Shown here: positions 47,201-56,655 of the stretch, piece after piece | How the letters are laid out: the number at the start of each line of letters is the position of its first letter | How positions within the stretch are numbered: position 1 is the first letter of the stretch | DNA from: Takakia lepidozioides | Lineage: Eukaryota > Streptophyta > Takakiopsida > Takakiales > Takakiaceae | Length of the DNA stretch: 64,000 nucleotides | Assembly (NCBI GenBank): GCA_030704615.1 | Contig: CM060733.1 | Span: 48,112,001 to 48,176,000, forward strand | Reading direction: 5' to 3' | Position numbers and translations under genes: made by a program | The notes under the pieces: generated by a model | What the model was told of the DNA's origin: nothing | The model's input: the letters and a program-made list of their open reading frames with translations, nothing else | The model's database searches: none

Positions 47201-47829
47201 AGGGCCCCGCCCGCCTATCCCTAACCCCACATAGAGCTCTCAAAGGGTCCACAAGGCAGCTATGGAATATGAAGGCCAGCGAGTCCCAGAATGTCCATAC
47301 GTAACCACTGATTTAGGCCTTTAGACCTTAAATAGACCTTTTGTTGCTTCTGGTTTAGAGAAGAATCCTAGGCAAGGGAGATCAGCAAAACCTATCAGGT
47401 TTCAGCTCATTTAGAAACGAACACATGAAATTCCTCACATCATACCCCACCTCCATTGCAAATTTGTAGATTCCATGGATTTAGCCTGTAGCAAAATTGC
47501 AAATTTGCAAGTGAATTCTTGGGCTGGACTCACATTTGGTGCCCTCTCCCCTCCCCCCCAAAATGGCAATGACAAAAGAGCTGAAGGGGGGGAGAAAGGG
47601 AAAAAAAGAAGAGAAAAAAAGGCAAAAAGAAAAAGAAAGAACTAAATTAAACCCTAATCTCGTGTGTGGAAAGGTGGGTCAATAGTAGGAATCATGTCCG
47701 TTTGAACCGACTAGCTGTGCAAAAGCACTCATCCTACGACTGCAAGTCGCAATGGACAATTTTCTGCCACGGTGGCATTGAAGGAAGTCACGTGCACCGC
47801 TCGGGGTTGGGCGCTGATTTTGTGGCCGT

Positions 47830-47830
<1 letters not shown>
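41232..47830. other. AT-rich gene desert
   Basis: 6.6 kb of mostly AT-rich DNA with no recognisable coding frame and very few long frames on either strand, in contrast to both flanks. The longest frame (43867-44223, +) has no known domain. A GC-richer patch at 42300-42560 is also unrecognised. Confidence 0.6.

Positions 47831-47863
<33 letters not shown>
47831..47863. repeat. TAA trinucleotide microsatellite
   Basis: About 11 uninterrupted TAA units. Confidence 0.9.
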
Positions 47864-47865
<2 letters not shown>

Positions 47866-48137
47866 TCTGAAAATGATGAGTTGTTTAAAGTACTTGAGTT
47901 GCAACTAAAAATATGCAATTTTAAGTTTAATAAATTGTTGTTGTATATTTCATGATGTGGCAAAAATGGACGTTGTTTAAGTGAACCCGTCCCAATACCT
48001 CCGCTGCTTGGAAAACCTGCAAATTGGCTCAATAGAAAAGTTGGAGAGGAGATGGAGCACACTCGCGATGGAACAAAAGAGAAGAAGAAGAAGAATACGA
48101 GTAGAATAAGTGAAGGTTGCAAGAGGGACATGTGGTA

Positions 48138-49360
48138 CTATTGACCCGTTATCTTATCCAACTCGTGATCCTCAGCCTTAATGGGCTCGCTCCTCCTGGC
48201 TTTTCTGGTACTGGAAATCTCATCTTGTGGAGCTCCCTTCAATCCTGGTGAATGGAAATGGCCTGGTGGTATTTCATTTCTTAACTTATACGTAGCCAAG
48301 CTAGGATACTCCCTAACTTTGGGCCTTCCTATTCCTATCTCCAAGTGGGCTGCTAAATGGGTTCACATCATGCCCTTCACGGTTAATTGGGAAGCAATGT
48401 GGAGGCATATCTGGGCTCCTCATAGAGCTGCCAAAATCTCTGCTTTTCTTTGGAGGATTGGAAACAAGATTATGTCAGTTGGTTCATCACTGGACCCTCC
48501 ATCTGCATGTAACGTTTGCAATTTAGGACTGACTGAATCGGCCCTGGAGCATTGTCTTTTTAGTTGCAGGTTTGCTGCTTGCATCTGGACTAAGGTCAGG
48601 GCTTCTATCTCATCTGGAAACCTGTGGAGGCATCCAGTGTTTCCATCCAATATCTTCTCAACCTTCACCAGGGGCATCTTTGGTCTAATTGTGCTATTTG
48701 GGCTTGCCTTCGTTTTCTCTCTCTCTGGCAAATTTGGAAGTCACGCTGTGCAAAGTTCTATTTAGGCTGCATAGCCCCTTCCACTTCTACGAACTTGCAG
48801 ATTATTTATTTCAATCTTCTAATTGAGAGGCATAAGGCTTGGGAGGTTTTGATTGTAGCTTTACTCAAATGTTCTCAAGCTAATCGCTCCAAGCTCATCA
48901 AAGCTCTTGACTCCACGTGGGGATGGCGTGGGATTATCTGCTCCGGCTATTTCGACGAGGGCACAATCTGGTACTCCGACATTCCCAGGGCATGGTGCTT
49001 CTCCTAGTTAGTGACCATCTCCATCCGACCGGGACGAGGAAATCAACTGGCGCCATCGAAAGCTCAGAAATTCCAAGTTTCAAGCTCAGCTTGATTTCGA
49101 GTCCGTTGGAGCTGAGTGCTAATTCTGCTTTTCTCTTGGTTGCTTGATATGCTCATTTCTTCCCTTGTCAGTTCTCCTGCTAGCGTGCTTCATGTTTCAT
49201 CTGATGGTTTAGATCTAGCTTCCTGTTTAGCTGGATATTTTGAACTGGCGGCCTTGAAGTGGCCTCGCTTTGTATTCCTTATGGCCTACGAGGTTATTTT
49301 TTCCTCGATTTAATTTGAGTAAAATGGGCTCCGTCCCTTTCCTTTTAAAGAAATAAAAAA
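48138..49360 (+). mobile_element. LINE 3' fragment (RVT zinc-binding domain and tail)
   Basis: The + frame 48181-48765 encodes FNPGEWKWPGG, AKLGYSLTLG, W.AKWVH, RAAKISAFLWRIGNKIM and CNVCNLGLTESALEHCLFSC, the zinc-binding domain after the RT. After a frame break, 48624-49007 gives LWQIWKSRCAKFY and ends WCFS. The DNA then becomes noncoding and ends in an A-rich tail at about 49345-49372. It is a relative of the minus-strand LINE at 5.3-21.5 kb and has lost everything 5' of this domain. Confidence 0.8.
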
Positions 49361-49780
49361 GAATAAAAATTATTTTTCCACATTTTCCCTGCCCGGTTTT
49401 GGTATGTACTCCTGAGATACCTTTAGGGATGTACGAAGCAACGAAAAAAAACCTAAAAGCACCAAAAAATGTTGCCCCACGACACCTCTATGCGAAAAAC
49501 AGGGCCAAAAACAAAAAACTTCGTCAGAAAGTGGCAGTTCCCTGGGCAGCTAGTGTCGGAAAGCACCAGGGGAACCCACCCTTTTTGCCTGGGAACTGGG
49601 GAGCATTGTGCAGTAAATCCAAAGGCTGGCGCCCCATCGCACCAAGAATTAGCACGATTTCACCACCTGCACCTATTGCCTCCATCCGATTTCCAGCCAG
49701 TAGCCATATTGCAGCCATATATAATAGCCATACTGCCATATTGCACCGTCGGATCGCCATATTGCATTACCTGTACCAGG
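49361..49780. other. Intergenic between LINE tail and Copia LTR
   Basis: Nothing recognised; contains repeated GCCATATTGCA words at 49705-49770 just before the LTR. Confidence 0.4.
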
Positions 49781-50139
49781 TGTTGGAATTCAAGTCCTTA
49801 CCAAGTTACTGCTACTCAAAGTTACTGTGATGACAAGTAGGACTTCAATAATAGTAGTGCTGACAAGTCACAGTTAAAAATAGAGATAAGCCTCAGTTAG
49901 CTAAAAGTTAGCTAAAGTTATTAGTGACTTAAGTCAGTGTACCAGAATAGCAGGTGGAGATAACTTGAGTAAAAACATGGAATTATGCTATAGTTATCTC
50001 AACTATTCCTGGATTAGACTTTGAGTAAATAGGGAGAGCTCGGAGGGTGGACACACAACTTGTTGTGGTCCTATGGTTGGGTGGAGAGTTATCAGTAATC
50101 AATTCATCTTTTATCTCTATTCTCTGTCGAATTCCAACA
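49781..50139 (+). repeat. 5' LTR of the Copia element (359 bp)
   Basis: Begins TGTTGGAATTC and ends GAATTCCAACA, an 11-bp perfect terminal inverted repeat with the canonical TG...CA ends, immediately followed by the primer-binding site. No second copy lies in the window. Confidence 0.9.
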
Positions 50140-50297
50140 TGGTATCAGAGCGAGGTTTTGTCTAAGAGATAGAGGGACATGGGTATTTGATTTACAACCT
50201 ATAGGCTTGAGTGCTAACACGGTATCAGAGCGATGTTTTGTCTAAGAGATAGAGGGAGATGAGTATTTGATTTACAACCTATAGGCTTCAGTGCTTG
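50140..50297 (+). repeat. Primer-binding site duplicated in tandem (80-bp period)
   Basis: TGGTATCAGAGC sits at 50140-50151 directly after the LTR. The 80 bp that follow are repeated from 50221 (GGTATCAGAGCGATGTTTTGTC...), with four or five changes between copies, so two potential primer sites lie in a row. Confidence 0.85.
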
Positions 50298-52063
50298 GTG
50301 TTAGATTTGGTAATTTGAGGGTGTTTTGTACTTGGCAAAACATCAAATTATCATCATGGCATCTAGTTCTGCTGATCATACATGAATGGAGAAGTGAGAT
50401 GGTCACAATTTTCATACATGGAAAATTAAGATGGATTCATTCTTCATGAGAAAGATCTGTGGGAGATCACATCAGGAGAAGCGGTTGCACCAGTTCTAGC
50501 ACAGCCTGATGATAGAGAGATCATAACGCATAAATCACTCCTGAGCAACGATTTTTTGAGAAAAAAGATAATTAACTTGAGGGACTATGTTGTTGAATGT
50601 GGCTGATTCAATACTTCATCATGTTGCATATGCTAAAACTGCTAGAGAAGCATGGACCAATCTATGTGTCAATTTTGAAAGAAAGCATGTCGTCAATCAG
50701 CTCTATCTTAACCAAGAGTTGAAAGATGGAGAAAAGAAGTTCATTTCACGAAGAAGAAACACAGAGTCTGTTTTCTTTTGTGGCATAAGAGGTCATTATG
50801 CATGTGAATGCTTCAACAAAAAGCTAGACGATGAGAAGAAGAAGAAGTTACATAGTGAAGTTGCAACGGCAATCATGGCTGATAGAACTGAACTTTTTGT
50901 TGTAGCTTTGTCAATCTCTCCTAGTTGTAGAGATGTGTGGTGAATCATTGATTCAGGAGCATCTCAACATATGACGTTCCAAAGGGAAGCATTCTCAACC
51001 TTCAAAAAACTCTTTGTGGGACATAAGGTGTCTCTTGGAGACAACAGTACTAGTCTTGATATCCATGGAAAATGTACTGTTGTGTTTCAATTATCATCTA
51101 GAGTTTTTGTGACGGATGTGAGTATGGTAAACACCATCGCAACTCATTTCCAAAAAATAGAGGTTCTCGAACAAAGAAGGTTCTTGAGCTGATGCATGCA
51201 GATCTATGCGGTCATATGTCGTCTGAATCTCATGGAGGTGCAAAATATTTCTTGACCTTCATTGATGATTTTTCTAGGAAAGCATTTCTTTACACGATGC
51301 AAAACAAATTTGGAGTTCTCATAGATTCAAAGCATTCAAAGCTTTGGTGGAGAATCAAACTGGGAAAAAGATCAAAACACTTCGGTGTGATGGCGGTGGT
51401 GAATACGTTTCAAAGAATTATAATCAATTATGTAAGGAGAATGGTATTGTGAAACAATCAATCACACCATATACGCCAGAACAGAATGGAGTTGTAGAGA
51501 GGAAGAATCGAACACATGTTGAAAGTGTCATGAGGTGTATGTTGCAACACATGAGGTTGGACCTCCGTTTCTTGGCAGAAGCAGTGGTGACTGCAACATA
51601 TATCTATAATCGACTTCCTAATAAGACAATATCTGCAAAGACATCTAAAGAGGTTTGGAAGGGTGAGAAACCTTCAAGTGATCATTTGCGAGTCTTTGGT
51701 TGTATTGCTTTTGCTCATATTCCAAAAGAGATAAGGAAGAAATTGGATGCAAAAGCAATCAAGTGTATCTTCATTGCTTATTATGAAGAGACCAAAGGGT
51801 ATAAGTTGTATAACCCCGAGAGCAAATATATAATCATCAGTCGTGGTGTTATATTCAATGAGTCCATGAACTTTCATTATGAAACAGTAGTTCCAAGTTT
51901 GGACCATGAAAAAAAGAACTTGGCTCTAACTTATGAAAATAAAATGGAAGAGGAGATTGTTGAGGAGATTGTTGAGGATCATATGGAGGAGATACAATCT
52001 ACTATGTTTGAGAAACCCTCAAAGGTATCTTCTGCCTATTTCATTGATAGTGATGAACCGTAA

Positions 52064-52408
52064 AGTGTCTCAGATGCACTTAGTAGTGAGAGGTGGGTTG
52101 TGAACCCCCAATCCCAACTCCGAAAGGGAGAAGAGAGAAAACTAGGGTTGCGAGGCCTCCATCCAAGGGTGGACGAAACATCCTCCGAAAGGGAGAGAAG
52201 AAACTAGGGCTGGCAAGCCCCTATGCAGGGCCATCCTCTTAGGGGGTTCAAGAGGACATGGCAAGAACTCCTGGAACTGTAGACACCACTGCCAAATCGG
52301 AGTCAGTTGAACATGTAGCGTCGTGGAAAGGCGGACGTCATGAAATCTAGCGAAACTGCAGTTTGGCTGCTGATTTGATATGTCGCCAAGTGATATATCT
52401 GTCAAATT
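52064..52408. other. Intergenic, short internal repeat
   Basis: CTCCGAAAGGGAGA(A)GAGA...AAACTAGGG occurs twice (about 52118 and 52188). No gene seen. Confidence 0.4.
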
Positions 52409-52980
52409 CTAGTGAGACCACCATGGAGGGCCGCACCGAGGTTCCTCCATCCGAGTGGGGGAGGGGTGTCCAAATGGAGATTGACGGCATGGAGGTGGTC
52501 TAGGGGTGGCCATTTGTAGCCCAGGTGTTCCTGGTGGCAGCTTGCATTGCTGCAGAGCTTTGGGGGGCTCTTTCAATATCTGCACACAGTTTTGACCACG
52601 CCTTCCTTGCCTCAATCTGCAGGTCCCAAAACATTCTAGAGAGCAATACAGATAGAGAACATGTACCTGAGAGAGTCCAGGCACATCGAGCCTTCTAGAG
52701 GTGCCACAGTGTGGAACTACGGAGGCATTCATAGACCGGACAGTTGTAAAGTTGATGTCATAGTTGAGAAGCAGGTTAATGGCAAATAAGCTTTGGGTGT
52801 TCCAGTCCTTATAGAAGGCTCTGATTAGGGGCCAAATTTTGGCTGGGGCATAACAACTGAGAAGGCAACGCTCCAAAGTTTCCAGCAAGCCAGAAGATCA
52901 GCAAGAGCAAAGTAAAACATCTTGGCACTGAAGCCACTCTCCCACCTTGAACACTCTATCTGCTATAGGAATGCCGAGAT
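52409..52980 (-). pseudogene. LINE fragment (end of RVT zinc-binding domain)
   Basis: The minus frame begins LETLERCLLSCYAPAKIWPLIRAFYKDW, equivalent to the ETLEHCF..C block of the LINE at 5.9 kb, then decays into Pro-rich sequence. The preceding DNA (52890-52980) is probably the same domain in another frame. Confidence 0.5.
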
Positions 52981-53654
52981 TTTTGCATGCCTAGTTTTAG
53001 GGAGTTCCCAGGTCGGGTTTGCAGTCACCCATCAAAACAAAAATGAAATATTCCTAGTCAAACGGTAGCAGTTTTATCAGTTTTTACACACTCCATCAAA
53101 CATTATAATGTCAACGGATTTACGGTGGATGAGGCTCAAAATTTTTCGTGGTGGTAAGTGGAGTAGTAATTACCTTTTCTACAAGGCGCATTTTCCAGGG
53201 TCAACTAACTCCAATAGTTACTCCAATTCTAGTGGAAGAAGGTGTAGAAAAGGCTTCAGGCATTTAGGGGTTAATGTCTGTATGGAGTTGCTACTCTGTA
53301 TTTACATGGATGATCCTCAAAAGGATCGCATGACCCCATGAGTTTTATTCGTATGAGACCAACAACATCAGTTGCAGGTGTAGATAATATGCTCAGATTT
53401 AAAGTCATACTATTATACAAATTTCTGTACTGAGTTTCTGCCAACTTTTCCGGAAAGAACAGGATGATATCTGCTAAGTAGCATTTAGCAAGTGAAGCTA
53501 ATCAAAATAACTAGCATCTTCTTGTGAGAGAGGACCTGAATTCACTTAAGCTTGTACTAAGAAAGCAAGAGATTGAGCAGCATAGCTTCTCAAAGAGATT
53601 TGCTTGAAGGGTAGTTGGATAACCGATGTCAAACTGCATTCTTTGTAGCATGAA
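52981..53654. other. Intergenic, nothing recognised
   Basis: Only short frames without similarity to a known family. Confidence 0.4.
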
Positions 53655-53960
53655 TCATTGTCGTGTACTTGATCTCAGTAGTGGAGACTGTTTCTTTCTG
53701 TTCCAGCAGATGCAGCCATTGAACAAGATGAATATGTAGCCCACTGTAGAGCAATGACTATCAATGTATCTATCCAATCTATCATAATATCCAACCACCT
53801 TGGGACACATTTCTTCAATTGGTCCAACCATAGTTATGCCTTTCAAAGATTGGAAGATCCTCTGAACCGCAGCTGGTCCAGGATCATCCATGTAATGACT
53901 AACCACATCTCCCACTGCAACAGCAATCTCAGATGTATAAGTCCCAAACATGGCAAGCAT
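53655..53960 (-). CDS. Unrecognised minus-strand frame downstream of the PPR gene
   Basis: The frame contains YTSEIAVAVGDVVSHYMDDPGPAAVQRIFQSLKGI and VVGYYDRLDRYIDSHC: helical, acidic, protein-like. It lies 160 bp past the PPR stop codon on the same strand. No family recognised. It could be an exon of a separate gene or a gene relic. Confidence 0.3.
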   Translation of the reverse strand: MLAMFGTYTSEIAVAVGDVVSHYMDDPGPAAVQRIFQSLKGITMVGPIEEMCPKVVGYYDRLDRYIDSHCSTVGYIFILFNGCICWNRKKQSPLLRSSTRQ

Positions 53961-54123
53961 GAGACTGCCAACTGCCCTTGGTAAGGGATAGACTGCGTGG
54001 CGTTCAAACGTGCATGATTGTCAGAGTCAATGATACCGCAACTTGCTTACAAAATCCAACAAATAAAGAGCTTTCCACCCTCACATTCAATGTGCCACAC
54101 CGTCTTCTTGCATGATTCTTGTT

Positions 54124-56655
54124 TCACCAATAATCCCCACAAGAACAGGCCCCATCTTGGAAGTGGTGAAAGCGATTGGGATCCCGTACAACAACTACCC
54201 GCGCAACAATCTTTGATATGAACTTAGTGACCGTGTGACAGTCATTACATACACGAAGGTTCTTGGTAATTCTGATAGGCGTCCCAGGGGACGTGCTGAT
54301 GAGCCCAAAAGCAATGGCCAGCTTCTCGCTGTGGTGGCCAAGAGAAATTTCCTTTTGCTCCTCCTCCACATCATGGAATACAAAGCGCGTGTCAGGCACA
54401 TATCCAAACTCCTTCATCTGCTCGGACAATCTCTTCAGCTCGTTATGGATTTCCTCAATGTGTGGATGCAATTTGTCTTCTACAACAAATGTATGCACAC
54501 GGTTGTCAACCTCTATGCAGCTGCGCCCTGGCTCCTTTCTGACGCCTACCTCCTCCATCATTTTCCTCACGTTTGCTTGATCGTCCACCCTCCCAGCCGC
54601 AGAATAGATGTTTGATAACAGCACGTATGCTGCAGCATGCTGTGGATCCGTCTCGAGAATGCGTTTGGCTGCACGTTCAGCTACCTCCACATTGCCAAGA
54701 TTTCTGCAGGCACCCAGCAAGGCTCTCCACACCCCAGCATCCGGTTTCATTGGAATTTTGCTGATGAAGTCCTCTGCCTCATCCAATCGCCTTGCACGAC
54801 CAAGAAGGTCTACCATGCAGCCAAAGTGCTCCATTGTAGGAGTAAGGCCATGAGCTTGACTCATAGAATCAAAGTAGCGACAGCCTTCATTCACTAGGCC
54901 CCCATGGCTACATGCAAAGAGAAGAGATATAAAGGTGATACCATTCGGCTTCAAGCCTTCCTCTTGCATTTGCTCAAATAGTCGCACAGCCTCCTTACCA
55001 CAACCATGTTGCGCACATCCTGCAATCATTGCAGTCCATGAGACAACATCACGTTCAGCCATTTTGTCAAATACTTGACGAGCATCCTTCATGCTCCCGC
55101 ATTTGGCATACATGTCAACAAGGGCAGTCTCCAGAATGATATCTGGCACAATTCCAGCTTTGCTGATGTCAATATGAACCTCTTTGCCCTTTTTCAGGGC
55201 TCCCAAGTTGGCACAGGCATTGACAGCGCAATTGAAAGTGACCTTGTCAGGCCTAACCCCTTCCCGTATCATTTGCTCATAGATCTCAAAGGCCTCCTTA
55301 CCACACCCATGCTGAGCATATCCTGCAATCATGGTGTTCCATGAGACCACATCTTGTTGAGTCATGTTGTTGAACACTACACGCGCATCCTTCATGCTCC
55401 CACATTTGGCATACATATTTACAAGGGTGTTTTCTAAATTTATTTGTGGTGGAATTCCAATTTTGCTGATGTGAGCATGGACCTCTTTGCCCATTTCCAG
55501 GGCTCCTAGGGTGGCACACGCGTTGAGGACGCAAATGAAGGTGACCCTATTGGGCCTCACCCCTTTTCGGATCATTTGATTATAGATCTCAAGAGCCTCC
55601 CTACCATACCCGAGCTGAGCGTAGCCTGCGAGCATGGCATTCCATGAGACCACATCTTGTCGAGCCATGTTGTCAAACACTTGGCGTGCTTCCTTGATAC
55701 TTCCACACTTGGCATACATGACAGCAAGGGCAGTCTCCAGAATGATATCTGACCCAATCCCAGCTTTGAGGATGTCAGCATGTAACTCTTTGCCCTTTTC
55801 AAGGGCTTGTATGCTGGAACATGCATTAAGAACACAAATGAACGTTACATTGGTCGGTGTCACCCCTTGGCGTTGCATTTGCTCATAGAGTCCAATAGCC
55901 TCCATACCATTCCCATGCTTGGCATATCCTGCAATCATCGCACTCCATGACACCACACTTCGTTCAGCCATATTGTCAAACACTTCACGTGCATCCTCCA
56001 AGCTCCCACATTTGGCATACATGCTAACCAGGGTGTTTTGCAGATTTATCCCCGGAACAATTCCACTCTTGATGATGTCAGCATGCAACTTTTTTCCCTT
56101 TTCCAGACCTCCTAAGCTGGCACACGCATTGAGAATGCAAATGAACGTCACCTTGTTCGGCGTTATCCCTTCTCTTTGCATTTGTTCATAGATGTCGAAA
56201 GCCTCCTTACCACACCCATGCTGGGCATATCCTCCTATCATTATAGTCCATGTGAACAAATTCCGCTGAGGCATTTTGTCAAACACTTGGCGTGCATCAA
56301 CCACACTCCCGCATTTGGCATACATATTGACAAGGGTGTTCAGTAGAAAGATGTTTGGCTTGAATCTACTTTGGATAATGTGGCCGTGAACTAGTTTTCC
56401 TGCTGCTAGGTCTTTCATGTTCATGCACTCCTGCAAGACACAAACGTAAGTATCGGAGTCTGCTCGAATGACCTCTTGGCACAAAATGTGGAGCGCTTCT
56501 TTCACTTGTCCTTTCTTACATAGTGTTCTCACTTTCTCACAAGTGCCCAAAGAGTGCTCGCTGACTCCCTCTCTTGGTTCAAAATCAGTGGCAATGGTGG
56601 ACGTGTTACCCTTGATACCAGTGTGATGTCCATAACACAACTGTGCCTGATTCAT
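54124..56655 (-). CDS. PPR protein, PLS class with E/E+ and DYW domains (843 residues, complete)
   Basis: A single exon of 843 codons from ATG to TAA. After ~60 N-terminal residues come repeated P-L-S triplets; five L-type blocks carry the (V/M)MYAKCGS..(D/E)AR.VF..M signature. The E/E+ region follows (SHGGLV.EG..YF, PTMEHFGCMVDLLGRA, EPGRS.IEV.N.VHTF). The C-terminus is a DYW deaminase-like domain with zinc ligands HSEKLA, CNDCH and a CSCGDYW end. Such proteins bind single-stranded RNA and carry out C-to-U editing in mitochondria or plastids. The PG box reads SCIEV where SWIEV is usual. No strong transit peptide is obvious. A paralogue lies at 61993 in the opposite direction. Confidence in family is very high; target and organelle are unknown. 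Confidence 0.95.
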   Translation of the reverse strand: MNQAQLCYGHHTGIKGNTSTIATDFEPREGVSEHSLGTCEKVRTLCKKGQVKEALHILCQEVIRADSDTYVCVLQECMNMKDLAAGKLVHGHIIQSRFKPNIFLLNTLVNMYAKCGSVVDARQVFDKMPQRNLFTWTIMIGGYAQHGCGKEAFDIYEQMQREGITPNKVTFICILNACASLGGLEKGKKLHADIIKSGIVPGINLQNTLVSMYAKCGSLEDAREVFDNMAERSVVSWSAMIAGYAKHGNGMEAIGLYEQMQRQGVTPTNVTFICVLNACSSIQALEKGKELHADILKAGIGSDIILETALAVMYAKCGSIKEARQVFDNMARQDVVSWNAMLAGYAQLGYGREALEIYNQMIRKGVRPNRVTFICVLNACATLGALEMGKEVHAHISKIGIPPQINLENTLVNMYAKCGSMKDARVVFNNMTQQDVVSWNTMIAGYAQHGCGKEAFEIYEQMIREGVRPDKVTFNCAVNACANLGALKKGKEVHIDISKAGIVPDIILETALVDMYAKCGSMKDARQVFDKMAERDVVSWTAMIAGCAQHGCGKEAVRLFEQMQEEGLKPNGITFISLLFACSHGGLVNEGCRYFDSMSQAHGLTPTMEHFGCMVDLLGRARRLDEAEDFISKIPMKPDAGVWRALLGACRNLGNVEVAERAAKRILETDPQHAAAYVLLSNIYSAAGRVDDQANVRKMMEEVGVRKEPGRSCIEVDNRVHTFVVEDKLHPHIEEIHNELKRLSEQMKEFGYVPDTRFVFHDVEEEQKEISLGHHSEKLAIAFGLISTSPGTPIRITKNLRVCNDCHTVTKFISKIVARVVVVRDPNRFHHFQDGACSCGDYW

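Larger units (their letters stand above)
49781..52063 (+). mobile_element. Truncated Copia-type retrotransposon (LTR-gag-PR-IN, no RT)
   Basis: 5' LTR, tRNA-iMet primer site, gag (50587-50943: UBN2-like AREAWTNLCVNFERK, then a degenerate knuckle CGIRGHYACEC), protease (about 50947-51190: IDSGASQHMT just after an in-frame TGA) and integrase (51192-52063). The integrase frames carry HADLCGHM, FIDDFSRK, RCDGGGEY and TPEQNGVVERKNR, the Copia DDE signature, then RVFGC and GYKLYNP. The element stops before the RT; no RNase H or 3' LTR is seen. Stops and one frame break show it is dead. Confidence 0.88.
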
